Notes under the pieces: generated by a model
Database searches by the model: none
What the model saw: only the letters and a program-made list of their open reading frames with translations
Told to the model about the DNA's origin: nothing
Source of the DNA: JBQTIU01 sp052387815
Lineage (GTDB): Bacteria > Pseudomonadota > Alphaproteobacteria > CACIAM-22H2
Direction: 5' to 3'
Length of the DNA stretch: 37,320 bases
Assembly (NCBI GenBank): GCA_052387815.1
Contig: JBQTIU010000047.1
Span: 1 to 37,320, forward strand
Shown: positions 15,209 through 22,998 of the stretch, one piece after another
Layout of the letters: each line of letters opens with the position of its first letter
How positions within the stretch are numbered: the stretch's first letter is position 1
Translations under genes and position numbers: made by a program

Positions 15209-15696
15209 ACCTTGGCGCTCCCCTGATCCTGCAGCTTCTTGGCGGCGTATTTCACCGCCTTGACGATGTTCTGATAGCCGGTGCACCGGCACAAATTGCC
15301 CGAGATGCCCCAGCGAATCTGCTCGTCGGTCGGAGTCGGGTTCTCTTGCAGCAGCCGGTAGGTCCGCATCAGCATGCCCGGCGTGCAGAAGCCGCATTGC
15401 AGGCCGTGCTCCTGCGCGAAGCCCTCTTGCAGCGGGTGCAGCGTCCCGTTTTTCGCCAGTCCCTCGACCGTGACCAGCGCACCGCCGTCGGCCTGCACCG
15501 CGAACACGGTGCAGGACTTGGCCGACTTGCCGTTGAGGTCGACCGTGCAGGCGCCGCAGTGGCTGGTCTCGCAGCCGATATGCGGCCCGGTGAGATTGAG
15601 CTGCTCGCGCAGAAAGTGGATGAGCAGCAGGCGCGGCTCGACCACGGCCTCGACCGGCTGCCCGTTGACCGTGAGCTTGATGTGCGTTTTCGCCAT
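15205..15696 (-). CDS. coxS: CoxS, iron-sulfur subunit of CO dehydrogenase
   Basis: The 163-residue protein holds two 2Fe-2S clusters. The plant-type N-terminal cluster uses Cys42, Cys47, Cys50 (GCETSHCGAC) and Cys62; the C-terminal helical domain uses Cys101, Cys104 (QCGFCTPGM), Cys136 and Cys138 (NLCRCTGYQN). It relays electrons from the molybdenum centre in CoxL to FAD in CoxM. Length matches the family. It starts 4 bp after coxM and overlaps coxL by 4 bp, so the three subunits should be made in equal amounts. Confidence 0.97.
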   Translation of the reverse strand: MAKTHIKLTVNGQPVEAVVEPRLLLIHFLREQLNLTGPHIGCETSHCGACTVDLNGKSAKSCTVFAVQADGGALVTVEGLAKNGTLHPLQEGFAQEHGLQCGFCTPGMLMRTYRLLQENPTPTDEQIRWGISGNLCRCTGYQNIVKAVKYAAKKLQDQGSAKV

Positions 15697-15700
15697 CGCC

Positions 15701-16570
15701 TCAGCCCCCCTTCACCCGCGCGCGCGCCGCTTCGATCGCGCGGCGCGCCATCACCTTGGCCACGTGCCGGCGAAACTCGGCGGGTCCGCACATATCGGAG
15801 GCCGGCTCCGCCAAAGCCGCCGCCAGCTCCGCCGCCTCGCCGATGGCCCCGGCGTCGGCCGAGCTGCCGATCAGCCGCTTGCCCGCCGCTGCGGCATGGA
15901 TCGGCGTCGGCGCGACGTTGGTGAGCGCGATCGCCGCGTGCGTGCACCGGCCGCGCTCCATGGTCACGATCGCGGCCGCCGCGGCGATGGCGTAGTCGCC
16001 GACCTTGCGCTTCATCTTCTGGTAGGCATGGCCGTGCCCAGCCGGCGGCACCGGCACGCGCACCTCGCTCAAGATCTCGTTCGGCTGCATGGCGGTGGTA
16101 TAGATCCCCTTGTAGAACTCGCGCGCCGGCACGGTGTTCTCGCCGCGCGGGCCGCGCACGACGTAACCCGCGTTCAAGACCATCATCACGGCCGGCATGT
16201 CGTTGCCCGGATCGCCGTTGGCGACGTTGCCCCCGATCGTGCCGAAGGACCGCACCTGCGGGTCAGCGATCTGCAGTGCGGCCTCGCACAGGATCGGCAA
16301 CTTCTCGGCCACCAGCGGCGAGGCAAGGAGCTCCGCCTGGGTGACCATGGCGCCGATCCGGACCGTGTCGCCGCGCTGGCCGATGCCACGCAAGGAGTCG
16401 ACGCCTTGCAGATCGATGATGTGGGCCGGCTGCGCCAAGCGCAGCTTCATCATGGGGATCAGGCTATGGCCGCCGGCGAGCGCCCTGCCGTCGCCGCCGT
16501 ACCTGGCAAGCAGGGCCACGGCCTCGTCGAGCGAGTTGGGTCGGTGATACTCGAATGGCGCTGGGATCAA
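15701..16570 (-). CDS. coxM: CoxM, FAD subunit of CO dehydrogenase
   Basis: The 289-residue flavoprotein has FAD-binding motifs AGGHSLIPMM (32-41) and TIGGN (111-115) followed by ANGDPGNDMPA, all as in known CoxM. It passes electrons to the respiratory chain. The start is a TTG at 16570 preceded by GGGGGGAG 5 nt upstream and gives MIPAPFEYHRP, the usual CoxM N-terminus; upstream in-frame codons would run through the promoter. It is first in the operon coxM-S-L-D-E-xdhC, and its promoter is at 16616-16644. Confidence 0.96.
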   Translation of the reverse strand: MIPAPFEYHRPNSLDEAVALLARYGGDGRALAGGHSLIPMMKLRLAQPAHIIDLQGVDSLRGIGQRGDTVRIGAMVTQAELLASPLVAEKLPILCEAALQIADPQVRSFGTIGGNVANGDPGNDMPAVMMVLNAGYVVRGPRGENTVPAREFYKGIYTTAMQPNEILSEVRVPVPPAGHGHAYQKMKRKVGDYAIAAAAAIVTMERGRCTHAAIALTNVAPTPIHAAAAGKRLIGSSADAGAIGEAAELAAALAEPASDMCGPAEFRRHVAKVMARRAIEAARARVKGG

Positions 16571-16615
16571 CGTCTCCCCCCTTATTTTTGGCCGGCCGGC
16601 GATCGGTTTTGTCGG

Positions 16616-16644
16616 ATTGTAAGCGCCGCCACGGAACCGGTCAA
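16616..16644 (-). promoter_or_regulatory. coxM: Promoter of the cox operon
   Basis: On the minus strand TTGACC (16644-16639) is followed after 17 bp by TACAAT (16621-16616), each matching consensus at 5 of 6. Transcription should start near 16609 and leave a leader of about 39 nt with a GGCCGGCCGGC palindrome before the coxM ribosome binding site. It lies just after the dctM stop at 16677, so cox can be transcribed apart from the upstream TRAP genes. Confidence 0.7.
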
Positions 16645-16676
16645 GTTCGAAGGCTTGCTGGCTACACACAAGGCGG

Positions 16677-17975
16677 TCACTTTGGGCCATACCCGAGTTG
16701 CCCCGGCAGCCACAGCACCACCCCCGGGACATAGACCATGACGGCGAGCGCGAGCACGAGCAGGACGACGAATGGCCAGATCTCGGCGATCATGTCCTTG
16801 AGCGGAATGCCGGTCAGCGCATTGATGACGAACAGCAGCACGCCGTAGGGGGGCGTGATGAGGCCGATCATCATGTTGACGATGATGACGACGCCGAAAT
16901 ACACGAGGTCGATGCCGAGCGCCTTGACCGCCGGCAACAGCAGCGGCACCAGGACCAAGAGCATGGTCGTCGTGTCGAGGAAGCAGCCGAGGAGGAGGAA
17001 GACAAGGTTGATCGCCAGCATGAAGGCGAGCGGCGACATCTCGAATCCGGCCAGCCAGGCGGCGAGCGCGCCGGGGAGCTGCTCGGTCGCCACCGCGTAG
17101 TTCATCACGAAAGCACCGGCAATGATCAGCGTGACCACGGCGCTCGAGCGCAGCGAGCCCGAGAGGACGGCGAGGAAGTCCGCGAAGGCCACCGCGCGAT
17201 AGAGCAGGGTGGAAAGCACGAGGGCGTAGAACGCTGCCACCGCCGCCGCCTCGGTGGGGGTGAAGACGCCCGAGTAGATGCCGCCCAGGAGCACGATCGG
17301 GATGGTCAGTGGCAGAGAGCCGCGGAAAAAGATGCGCGGCCATTCGCGCCACGGGGCCGTCGCCTCGGCCGGGAAGCCGCGCCGGTGCGCGATGACGACG
17401 ATCCCGCCCATCAGGAAGGCCGCCATCAGCAATCCCGGCCCCACCCCGCCCAGGAACAGGGCGCCGATCGAGGTGTCGGACACCAGCGCATAGAGGACCA
17501 TTGGAATCGACGGCGGGATGATCGGGCCGATGGTCGCCGAGGCGGCCGTGATCGCGGCGGCGAAGCCGGGTTTGTAGCGGCGGTTGGCGGTCATCATGCG
17601 GATGGTGACTAGGCCCGGGCCGGCGGCATCGGCGATCGCGCTGCCGCTCATGCCGGCGAAGATGACGCTGACCAGCACGTCGACATGGGCGAGGCCGCCG
17701 CGAAAGCGGCCCATGATCGCGTGGGCGAAATCGAACAGGCGATCGCTGATGGTGCCGGCGTTCATGACGTTGGCGGCGAAGATGAACAGCGGCACCGCCA
17801 TCAGGACATAGCTGTTGTAGAGCCCGTTGAGGATCTGCTCGCCCGCCAGCCCGACGTCCTGGCCGCTGGCGAACAGATAGGCGATGCCGCCGGCGAGCAT
17901 GGCAAGGCCGATGGGGACGCGCAGCACCGCGCCGCCGAAGAACACCGCGAGCATGAGCCAAATGGGAAGGCTCAT
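16677..17975 (-). CDS. dctM: TRAP transporter large membrane subunit (DctM), system 1
   Basis: The 432-residue protein has about 12 membrane segments and the family motifs: SGSAIADAAGPG near residue 112, ATIGPIIPPSIPMVLY near 145 and GLITPPYGVLLF near the end. It is the sodium-driven channel half of a TRAP importer. Start ATG at 17975, 7 bp after the small subunit; the ribosome binding site is weak, so coupling is likely. It works with the genes at 17983 and 18461, downstream of the TPP enzyme. Confidence 0.94.
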   Translation of the reverse strand: MSLPIWLMLAVFFGGAVLRVPIGLAMLAGGIAYLFASGQDVGLAGEQILNGLYNSYVLMAVPLFIFAANVMNAGTISDRLFDFAHAIMGRFRGGLAHVDVLVSVIFAGMSGSAIADAAGPGLVTIRMMTANRRYKPGFAAAITAASATIGPIIPPSIPMVLYALVSDTSIGALFLGGVGPGLLMAAFLMGGIVVIAHRRGFPAEATAPWREWPRIFFRGSLPLTIPIVLLGGIYSGVFTPTEAAAVAAFYALVLSTLLYRAVAFADFLAVLSGSLRSSAVVTLIIAGAFVMNYAVATEQLPGALAAWLAGFEMSPLAFMLAINLVFLLLGCFLDTTTMLLVLVPLLLPAVKALGIDLVYFGVVIIVNMMIGLITPPYGVLLFVINALTGIPLKDMIAEIWPFVVLLVLALAVMVYVPGVVLWLPGQLGYGPK

Positions 17976-17982
17976 CCGAGCG

Positions 17983-18450
17983 TCAGAGATGCTGGCGCCA
18001 GTCGCGGCCCAACAGGCGGGCGAGATCGCGGGCGGCGCGAACGGCGACCGCGACGACGAATAGGCCGAAGCAGGCGAACACGAGATCGAAGCGGATGCCG
18101 ATCACCCATGTCCGCTCGCGCGCCATGAAGCTTATGTAGTCGTAGGTCGACGGGAGCGCGGCGGCGAACAGGCCGCCGACCAGAGCCGCGCCCGCCAGCG
18201 CGAACATCCGCTTGTGCCGCTCGCCGAGCGCCTGGTAGACGAGATCGAAGCGGACGTGGTCCTGGTCGCGCACCACGAAGGCGCAGGCCCAGAACACGCT
18301 CCACAGATAGGCGATCAGGCTCACCTCCTCGGTCCAGGCGAGCGGCCGGTTGACGAGGTAGCGCATGAAGATCTGCAGGAGGAAGGCGCCGAACATGGTG
18401 GCGAAGATCGCTACGCCAATCAGTTCGGCGCCCCGCTGAAGGTGTTTCAA
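17983..18450 (-). CDS. dctQ: TRAP transporter small membrane subunit (DctQ), system 1
   Basis: The 155-residue protein has four membrane segments and the family signature ...RPLAWTEEVSLIAYLW in the loop after helix 1. The start is a TTG at 18450, 10 bp after the dctP stop; no ATG gives a full first helix and no strong ribosome binding site is visible, so the start is less sure. It bridges the binding protein and the large subunit. Confidence 0.88.
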   Translation of the reverse strand: MKHLQRGAELIGVAIFATMFGAFLLQIFMRYLVNRPLAWTEEVSLIAYLWSVFWACAFVVRDQDHVRFDLVYQALGERHKRMFALAGAALVGGLFAAALPSTYDYISFMARERTWVIGIRFDLVFACFGLFVVAVAVRAARDLARLLGRDWRQHL

Positions 18451-18460
18451 GGCAGCGGGC

Positions 18461-19459
18461 TTATTTCGTAGCGTTGACGCGCTCGATCATGCCCTTCGGC
18501 CAGTCCTTGGAGAACTCGGACTCGAGGTAGGCCTTCTGCACCCGGGCGCGGAACGCCTCGACGTCGGGCACGGTGACGGCGAGCCCCTCGCGTCTGAAGA
18601 ACTCGACCAGGCCCTGCTCGTCCTTGATGCGGTTCTCGTTGTTAAACTTGGCGCCGGCGAGCGCCGCCTCCTGAAGGAGTTTCTGGTGCGCCGGCGGCGT
18701 CGCCATCCACGCCTTCTTGGCGATGGCGAGGAACACGCCGTCGACCATGTGGTTGGTCAGCACGAGCTGTTTGGTGACCTCGTAGAACTTCGCCGAGCGG
18801 ACGGTGGGCAGCGGGTTGTCCTGGCCGTCGATGGTGCCGGTCTTGAGCGCGAGATAGACCTCGTTGAAGGCCAAGGGCGTGGGATTGGCGCCCAGCGCCT
18901 CGCCCAGGAACAGCCATTCCTTGGACCCCGGCATGCGCAGCTTGACGCCCTTGAGGTCGTCCGGCGTCTTGACGGCGCGCAGGTCGCGGAGGTTGACCTG
19001 GCGGGTCCCGAGATAGGCGACCTGCAGGACCTGGATGTCCATGACGTCGGACACCTTGCCGTAGATTTCCCGGCCGATCGGGCCGGTGAACACCTTTTGC
19101 TGGTGGTCGGGATCGCGGATCAGGTAGCCGGCGGTGAACAGCGAGTATTCGGGCACCTGCTTGGAGATGTCCTGCATCGAGATCAGCGCCATTTCGAGGT
19201 TGCCGCGCGCCATCGCCGCGGGCTCGGTCCCCTGCTTGAACAGGGTCCCCGAATGATGGATCTGGATGTCGAACGCCTCGGGCGCGGCCTTGTCGACGTG
19301 CTCCTTGAAGACGTACAGCATCTTGGTGTGCCAGTCGTCGGGCACGGCCGGGGTCGAGATGCGCAGCGTCTGTTTGGCGTCGGCCCCGGCGGCAAGCACC
19401 AGCGCGACGCCGGCCATGCCGAGGGCGGCAACGAAGCCGCGCCGTCGGGTAGTTGTCAT
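18461..19459 (-). CDS. dctP: TRAP substrate-binding protein (DctP), system 1
   Basis: The 332-residue product has a signal peptide (TTRRRGFVAALGMAGVALVL, cleavage near ADA-KQ) and the DctP fold. DLKGVKLRMPGSKEW at about 168-182 includes the arginine that normally binds the substrate carboxylate, so an organic acid ligand is likely. I chose the ATG at 19459 rather than 19465 because AGGGAGA is correctly spaced only for the former. A strong hairpin precedes it in the operon. Confidence 0.92.
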   Translation of the reverse strand: MTTTRRRGFVAALGMAGVALVLAAGADAKQTLRISTPAVPDDWHTKMLYVFKEHVDKAAPEAFDIQIHHSGTLFKQGTEPAAMARGNLEMALISMQDISKQVPEYSLFTAGYLIRDPDHQQKVFTGPIGREIYGKVSDVMDIQVLQVAYLGTRQVNLRDLRAVKTPDDLKGVKLRMPGSKEWLFLGEALGANPTPLAFNEVYLALKTGTIDGQDNPLPTVRSAKFYEVTKQLVLTNHMVDGVFLAIAKKAWMATPPAHQKLLQEAALAGAKFNNENRIKDEQGLVEFFRREGLAVTVPDVEAFRARVQKAYLESEFSKDWPKGMIERVNATK

Positions 19460-19490
19460 GTCCATTCTCCCTGGTTCGGCGTTGAAGGGT

Positions 19491-19512
19491 CGCGGCCGGC
19501 GGGCCGGCCGCG
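19491..19512. other. Strong hairpin between TPP-enzyme gene and dctP
   Basis: CGCGGCCGG and CCGGCCGCG form a perfect 9-bp GC stem around a CGGG loop, in an 90-bp gap. No T-run follows on the minus strand. Such hairpins before a binding-protein gene often set its higher message level by protecting the processed RNA end. Confidence 0.55.
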
Positions 19513-19549
19513 GCGAGGGCGGAATATTCGCACAGCCGCGCGCCCGACG

Positions 19550-21331
19550 CTACCCCTCGGCGCCCTCGCGCACCATCGCCTTCGCCATCGTGTCCTCGTA
19601 TTGCGGCAGCACGACCACGTCGACGACGCAGGCGCGCCCCCTCCGCACCTCGCCGACGGCCTCGCGAAGGCGGGGCCCCAGGTCTTGCGGCCGCTCGACG
19701 GGGCCGATGCCGGCCAGGCCCTTGGCGCGCGCTATGCCCGCGAGGTCGATGTCGGGATCGGCGATGCGCTGGCCGATCCAGCGGTTCTCGACCGGCCGGG
19801 CGCGCCGGCGGGCGACGCGCTCCTGGTGCAGCTCGTCGTTGAAGAACGACCGGTTGTTGGCGACGATCGCCAGCAGCGGGATGCGGTAACGCGCCGCCGT
19901 CCACAACGCCCCGGCCCCCATGAGGTAGTCGCCGTCGCCGATCACCGCCACCGGCATCCGACCCGAATCCTTGAGTGCCAGCGCCGCGCCCACCGCCAAC
20001 CCCGGCCCCGACCCGACGCCGGCGCCGCCGTCGTAGCCGAGGAAATCCAAAGGGGCGCGGAAATGCCAGCACTCGCCGGGCCAGCCCAGCGGCAGCCGGA
20101 CGAGGCAGGCTGCCTCGCCGCCGAGCGCCGCCTGCAACGCCGCCGCCAGCGCCGGCAAGGTGATCTTGTCTCCGCCCGGAGCGGGCGGCCGGTCCGGCCT
20201 CGCAACCGTCCCGGGTGCCGCTCGCGCCGTGCGTTTGCCGGTCGCGGCCAGCGCCTCGAGGAGCAGCGGAACGGTGGTGTCGGGATCGGCCAAGAGGGCG
20301 ACATCGACGGGCGGCAATCCCTGGTGATCCATGCTCCAGCCGTTGTGCAGGTAGAGATCGTTGGAGACGTGGACGATCTTGGCCGTGGGCGGCTCCTCGC
20401 CCCACGCGCTCTTGAGGGTGCCGGCGAGATCGAGCCATTCGAGGCTCAGGATCGCATCGGCGCCCTTGAGCAGGCCGGCCGCCGCCGGCGGCAGGAAGAA
20501 CACTGGCGGGGCGGCGTGGAGCGGATGGTCGGTCGGGAACGCGGCGCCGAGCTTCAAGTCGGTGAGCACGCGCGCGCCAAGCATTTCGGCGAGCGCGACC
20601 CGCGCCTTCCACGCCGCCGGGTCGCGCGACACGCGACCGGCCAGCAGGAACGGGTTGTTGGCGCGGGTGAGCAGCGCGGCCGCGCGCTCGAGGGCCGCGG
20701 CCGCGGGGCGCGGCGGGGCGGCGGGCTGGAACCTGGCCGCGTCGGGCACCGGCGTGTCGGCGTCGATGGGCGCCTCTTGGAGGGCCGCATCGAAGCACAC
20801 GTAGACGGGGCCGCAAGGCGGCGTGCGGGCCAGCATGGCCGCGCGGTACACCGACTCGAACGCGGCCGGGACCGAGGCCGGCTGGTCATCCCACTTGGTG
20901 AAGTGGCGGATCAAGGCCCCCTGGTCGCGGGCGGTGTGGATCCAGTCGATCCACGGGCGCCGGAGCGCGGCATCGACGGGACCGGTCGCGCCGACGAGAA
21001 CCATCGGCACCCGGTCGCACCAGGCGTTGAAGATGGCCATCGAGGCGTGCATCAGGCCGACATTGCTGTGCAGGGCCACGGCCATCGGCTGCCCGCTGAC
21101 CTTGGCATAGCCGTGGGCGATCGCCACCGCGTGCTCCTCGTGCAGGCAGAGCAGCATTTGCGGCTGCTCGTTGCCGAGGAAGTTGACGATGCTGTCGTGG
21201 AGCCCGCGGTAGCTGGCGCCGGGATTGAGCGCGATATAGGGAAGCTTGACGTTGCGCAGCGCCAGCGCCAGCGCATCGCTGCCCCAGCCCAGCGCCACGT
21301 TGCCTGCCCTGACCGGGCGTTCGAGAGCCAT
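19550..21331 (-). CDS. TPP-dependent enzyme, acetolactate synthase/benzoylformate decarboxylase fold
   Basis: The 593-residue protein has the three-domain plan of TPP enzymes. The N-terminal domain carries the cofactor-activating Glu65 in HEEHAVAIAHGYAKVSG; the C-terminal domain has the Mg-TPP motif from GDG (465-467) to NN (492-493). Members cleave or join 2-oxo acids. It is closest in feel to a poorly studied subgroup found beside TRAP genes, not to IlvB, and the acetolactate-synthase small subunit is absent. The ATG at 21331 has GGAGGT 8 nt upstream. It leads the operon with TRAP system 1, so the imported acid or a derivative is the likely substrate. Product not assignable. Confidence 0.88.
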   Translation of the reverse strand: MALERPVRAGNVALGWGSDALALALRNVKLPYIALNPGASYRGLHDSIVNFLGNEQPQMLLCLHEEHAVAIAHGYAKVSGQPMAVALHSNVGLMHASMAIFNAWCDRVPMVLVGATGPVDAALRRPWIDWIHTARDQGALIRHFTKWDDQPASVPAAFESVYRAAMLARTPPCGPVYVCFDAALQEAPIDADTPVPDAARFQPAAPPRPAAAALERAAALLTRANNPFLLAGRVSRDPAAWKARVALAEMLGARVLTDLKLGAAFPTDHPLHAAPPVFFLPPAAAGLLKGADAILSLEWLDLAGTLKSAWGEEPPTAKIVHVSNDLYLHNGWSMDHQGLPPVDVALLADPDTTVPLLLEALAATGKRTARAAPGTVARPDRPPAPGGDKITLPALAAALQAALGGEAACLVRLPLGWPGECWHFRAPLDFLGYDGGAGVGSGPGLAVGAALALKDSGRMPVAVIGDGDYLMGAGALWTAARYRIPLLAIVANNRSFFNDELHQERVARRRARPVENRWIGQRIADPDIDLAGIARAKGLAGIGPVERPQDLGPRLREAVGEVRRGRACVVDVVVLPQYEDTMAKAMVREGAEG

Positions 21332-21430
21332 CGGCGGACCTCCGACCATGCGTTGGCGACCGTGCGTTGAATCGCGGCGACTATGGGCGGCGGGTGGACG
21401 CAGAACAACAACATTTTTCCCGTGACGACA

Positions 21431-21459
21431 TTGTGTTCCCCAAGCCGCCGACCTATCGT
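21431..21459 (+). promoter_or_regulatory. Possible promoter of the aminotransferase gene, with a dyad over the -10
   Basis: TTGTGT (21431-21436) and TATCGT (21454-21459) are 17 bp apart. The -10 lies inside the dyad GCCGAC-CTATC-GTCGGC (21447-21463), which could be an operator. Both boxes are weak, so this is tentative. Confidence 0.3.
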
Positions 21460-21482
21460 CGGCAAAGAGGAGTGACCGCGCC

Positions 21483-22883
21483 ATGACCGCCGGCATGGAG
21501 AAGGAACCGCCGCGCTCGGAGGGCGACAGCAACCTGTCGCCGCGCCGGCGGGCCTGGGCGCGCCGGCACGATGCCGCCACGCGCGCGCTGCTCGACGAGG
21601 ATGCCCGCTATTTCCTGCGCCAGTCGCTGTCCACGCCCTGCCTGTCGGTGGTCGCCAAGGCCGAGGGCATCTGGATCGAGGACACGGCCGGCCGGCGCTA
21701 CATGGATTTCCACGGCAACAGCGTCCACCACATCGGCTACGGCCACAAGCGGCTGATCGAGGCCGTCAAGCGGCAGATGGACGAGTTGCCCTTCGCGCCC
21801 CGGCGGTTCACCGCCGAGCCGGCGATCGCGCTCGCCGCCAAGCTGGCGGCGATTGCGCCGCTCCCGCTCGGCAAGGTGCTGTTCGCGACCGGCGGGTCGG
21901 ACGCCATCGAGATCGCCCTCAAGCTGGCGCGCGTCGCCACCGGCCGGTTCAAGACGGTCTCGTTCTGGGATTCCTTCCACGGCGCGGGCTTCGGCGCGGC
22001 GAGCGTGGGCGGCGAGGCCGTGTTCCGGTCCGGCCCGATCGGGCCGCTGCTCGTCGGCGCCGAGCACGTCGCGCCGTTCGCCTGCTACCGCTGCCCCTAC
22101 GGCTACCCGGACCGCGAGGGCAAGCCGCAACTCGACCTCTGCCGCATGACCTGTGCCCAATACGTGCGTTACGTGATCGAGAAGGAGGGCGATGTGGCGG
22201 CGGTCGTCGCCGAGCCGATCCGCGCCGTGCCCTACCTGCCGCCGCCGGACTACTGGCGCGCCGTGCGCGAGGCCTGCGATGCCCATGGCGCGCTGTTGAT
22301 CTTCGACGAGATCCCGACCGGCCTCGGCAAGACCGGGCGCATGTTCGCGGCCGAGCATTTCGGCGTGACGCCGGACATCCTGGTCATCGGCAAGGCGCTG
22401 GGCGGCGGCCTGCTGCCGATCGCCGCGGTCATCGCAAGGCCGGAGCTCGACGTGGCTGGCAAACTCGCGCTCGGCCACTACACCCACGAGAAGAACCCGG
22501 TCATCTGTCGCGCCGCGCTGACGACGATCGAGATCATCGAGGACGAAGGCCTGGTCGACAACGCCCGCCGGGTCGGTGCGCGCGCCCTCGAACGCCTCGC
22601 GGACATGAAGCGCCGCCATCCCTCGGTGGGCGACGTGCGCGGCCTCGGCCTCCTCATCGGCGTCGATGTGGTCGTCGATCCCGACACCAAGCAGCCGGAC
22701 GAGGACCTCGCCGAGGAGGTCATGTACCGGGCCCTCGACAAGGGCCTCAACTTCAAGACCACGATGGGCAACGTGCTGACCCTGTCGCCGCCGCTCGTCA
22801 TCGCCGAGGCCGAGATGGATCGGGCGCTCGACATCTTGGACGAGTGCCTGGCGGAGAGCGAGCGCGGGCGCGGGCGGCGCTGA
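21483..22883 (+). CDS. Class III PLP-dependent aminotransferase-fold enzyme
   Basis: The 466-residue enzyme has PLP lysine Lys304 in VIGKALGGG and Asp275 in IFDEIPTG, with GGSDAIEIALKLAR (137-150) for phosphate binding. The text LSTPCLSVV, YMDFHGNSVHHIGYGH and GHYTHEKNPV marks a subgroup that, from memory, includes the hydroxy-aminoethylphosphonate ammonia-lyase PbfA; lyase and transaminase activity are both possible. Residues 201-224 form an insertion with four cysteines (CYRC then CRMTC) that could bind a metal. The ATG at 21483 follows AGAGGAG. It stands divergent from the TPP-enzyme operon and 115 bp before TRAP system 2. Confidence 0.88.
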   Translation: MTAGMEKEPPRSEGDSNLSPRRRAWARRHDAATRALLDEDARYFLRQSLSTPCLSVVAKAEGIWIEDTAGRRYMDFHGNSVHHIGYGHKRLIEAVKRQMDELPFAPRRFTAEPAIALAAKLAAIAPLPLGKVLFATGGSDAIEIALKLARVATGRFKTVSFWDSFHGAGFGAASVGGEAVFRSGPIGPLLVGAEHVAPFACYRCPYGYPDREGKPQLDLCRMTCAQYVRYVIEKEGDVAAVVAEPIRAVPYLPPPDYWRAVREACDAHGALLIFDEIPTGLGKTGRMFAAEHFGVTPDILVIGKALGGGLLPIAAVIARPELDVAGKLALGHYTHEKNPVICRAALTTIEIIEDEGLVDNARRVGARALERLADMKRRHPSVGDVRGLGLLIGVDVVVDPDTKQPDEDLAEEVMYRALDKGLNFKTTMGNVLTLSPPLVIAEAEMDRALDILDECLAESERGRGRR

Positions 22884-22998
22884 CATGGCTTGCGTGCCGC
22901 CGCCTATTCCCGAAACCGCGGCTTGCTGGTAAAGTGCCCGGTCCCTGGCGCGGGCTGATCCGGGCCGCGCCCGACCGACCATACAAGGAAGGCACCCC

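Noticed and set aside
18686..21370. 894-codon plus-strand open frame opposite the TPP enzyme and dctP
   Set aside because: It is a GC-rich antisense shadow: very Arg/Gly/Asp rich, no domain, and it crosses two well-supported genes and their gap.
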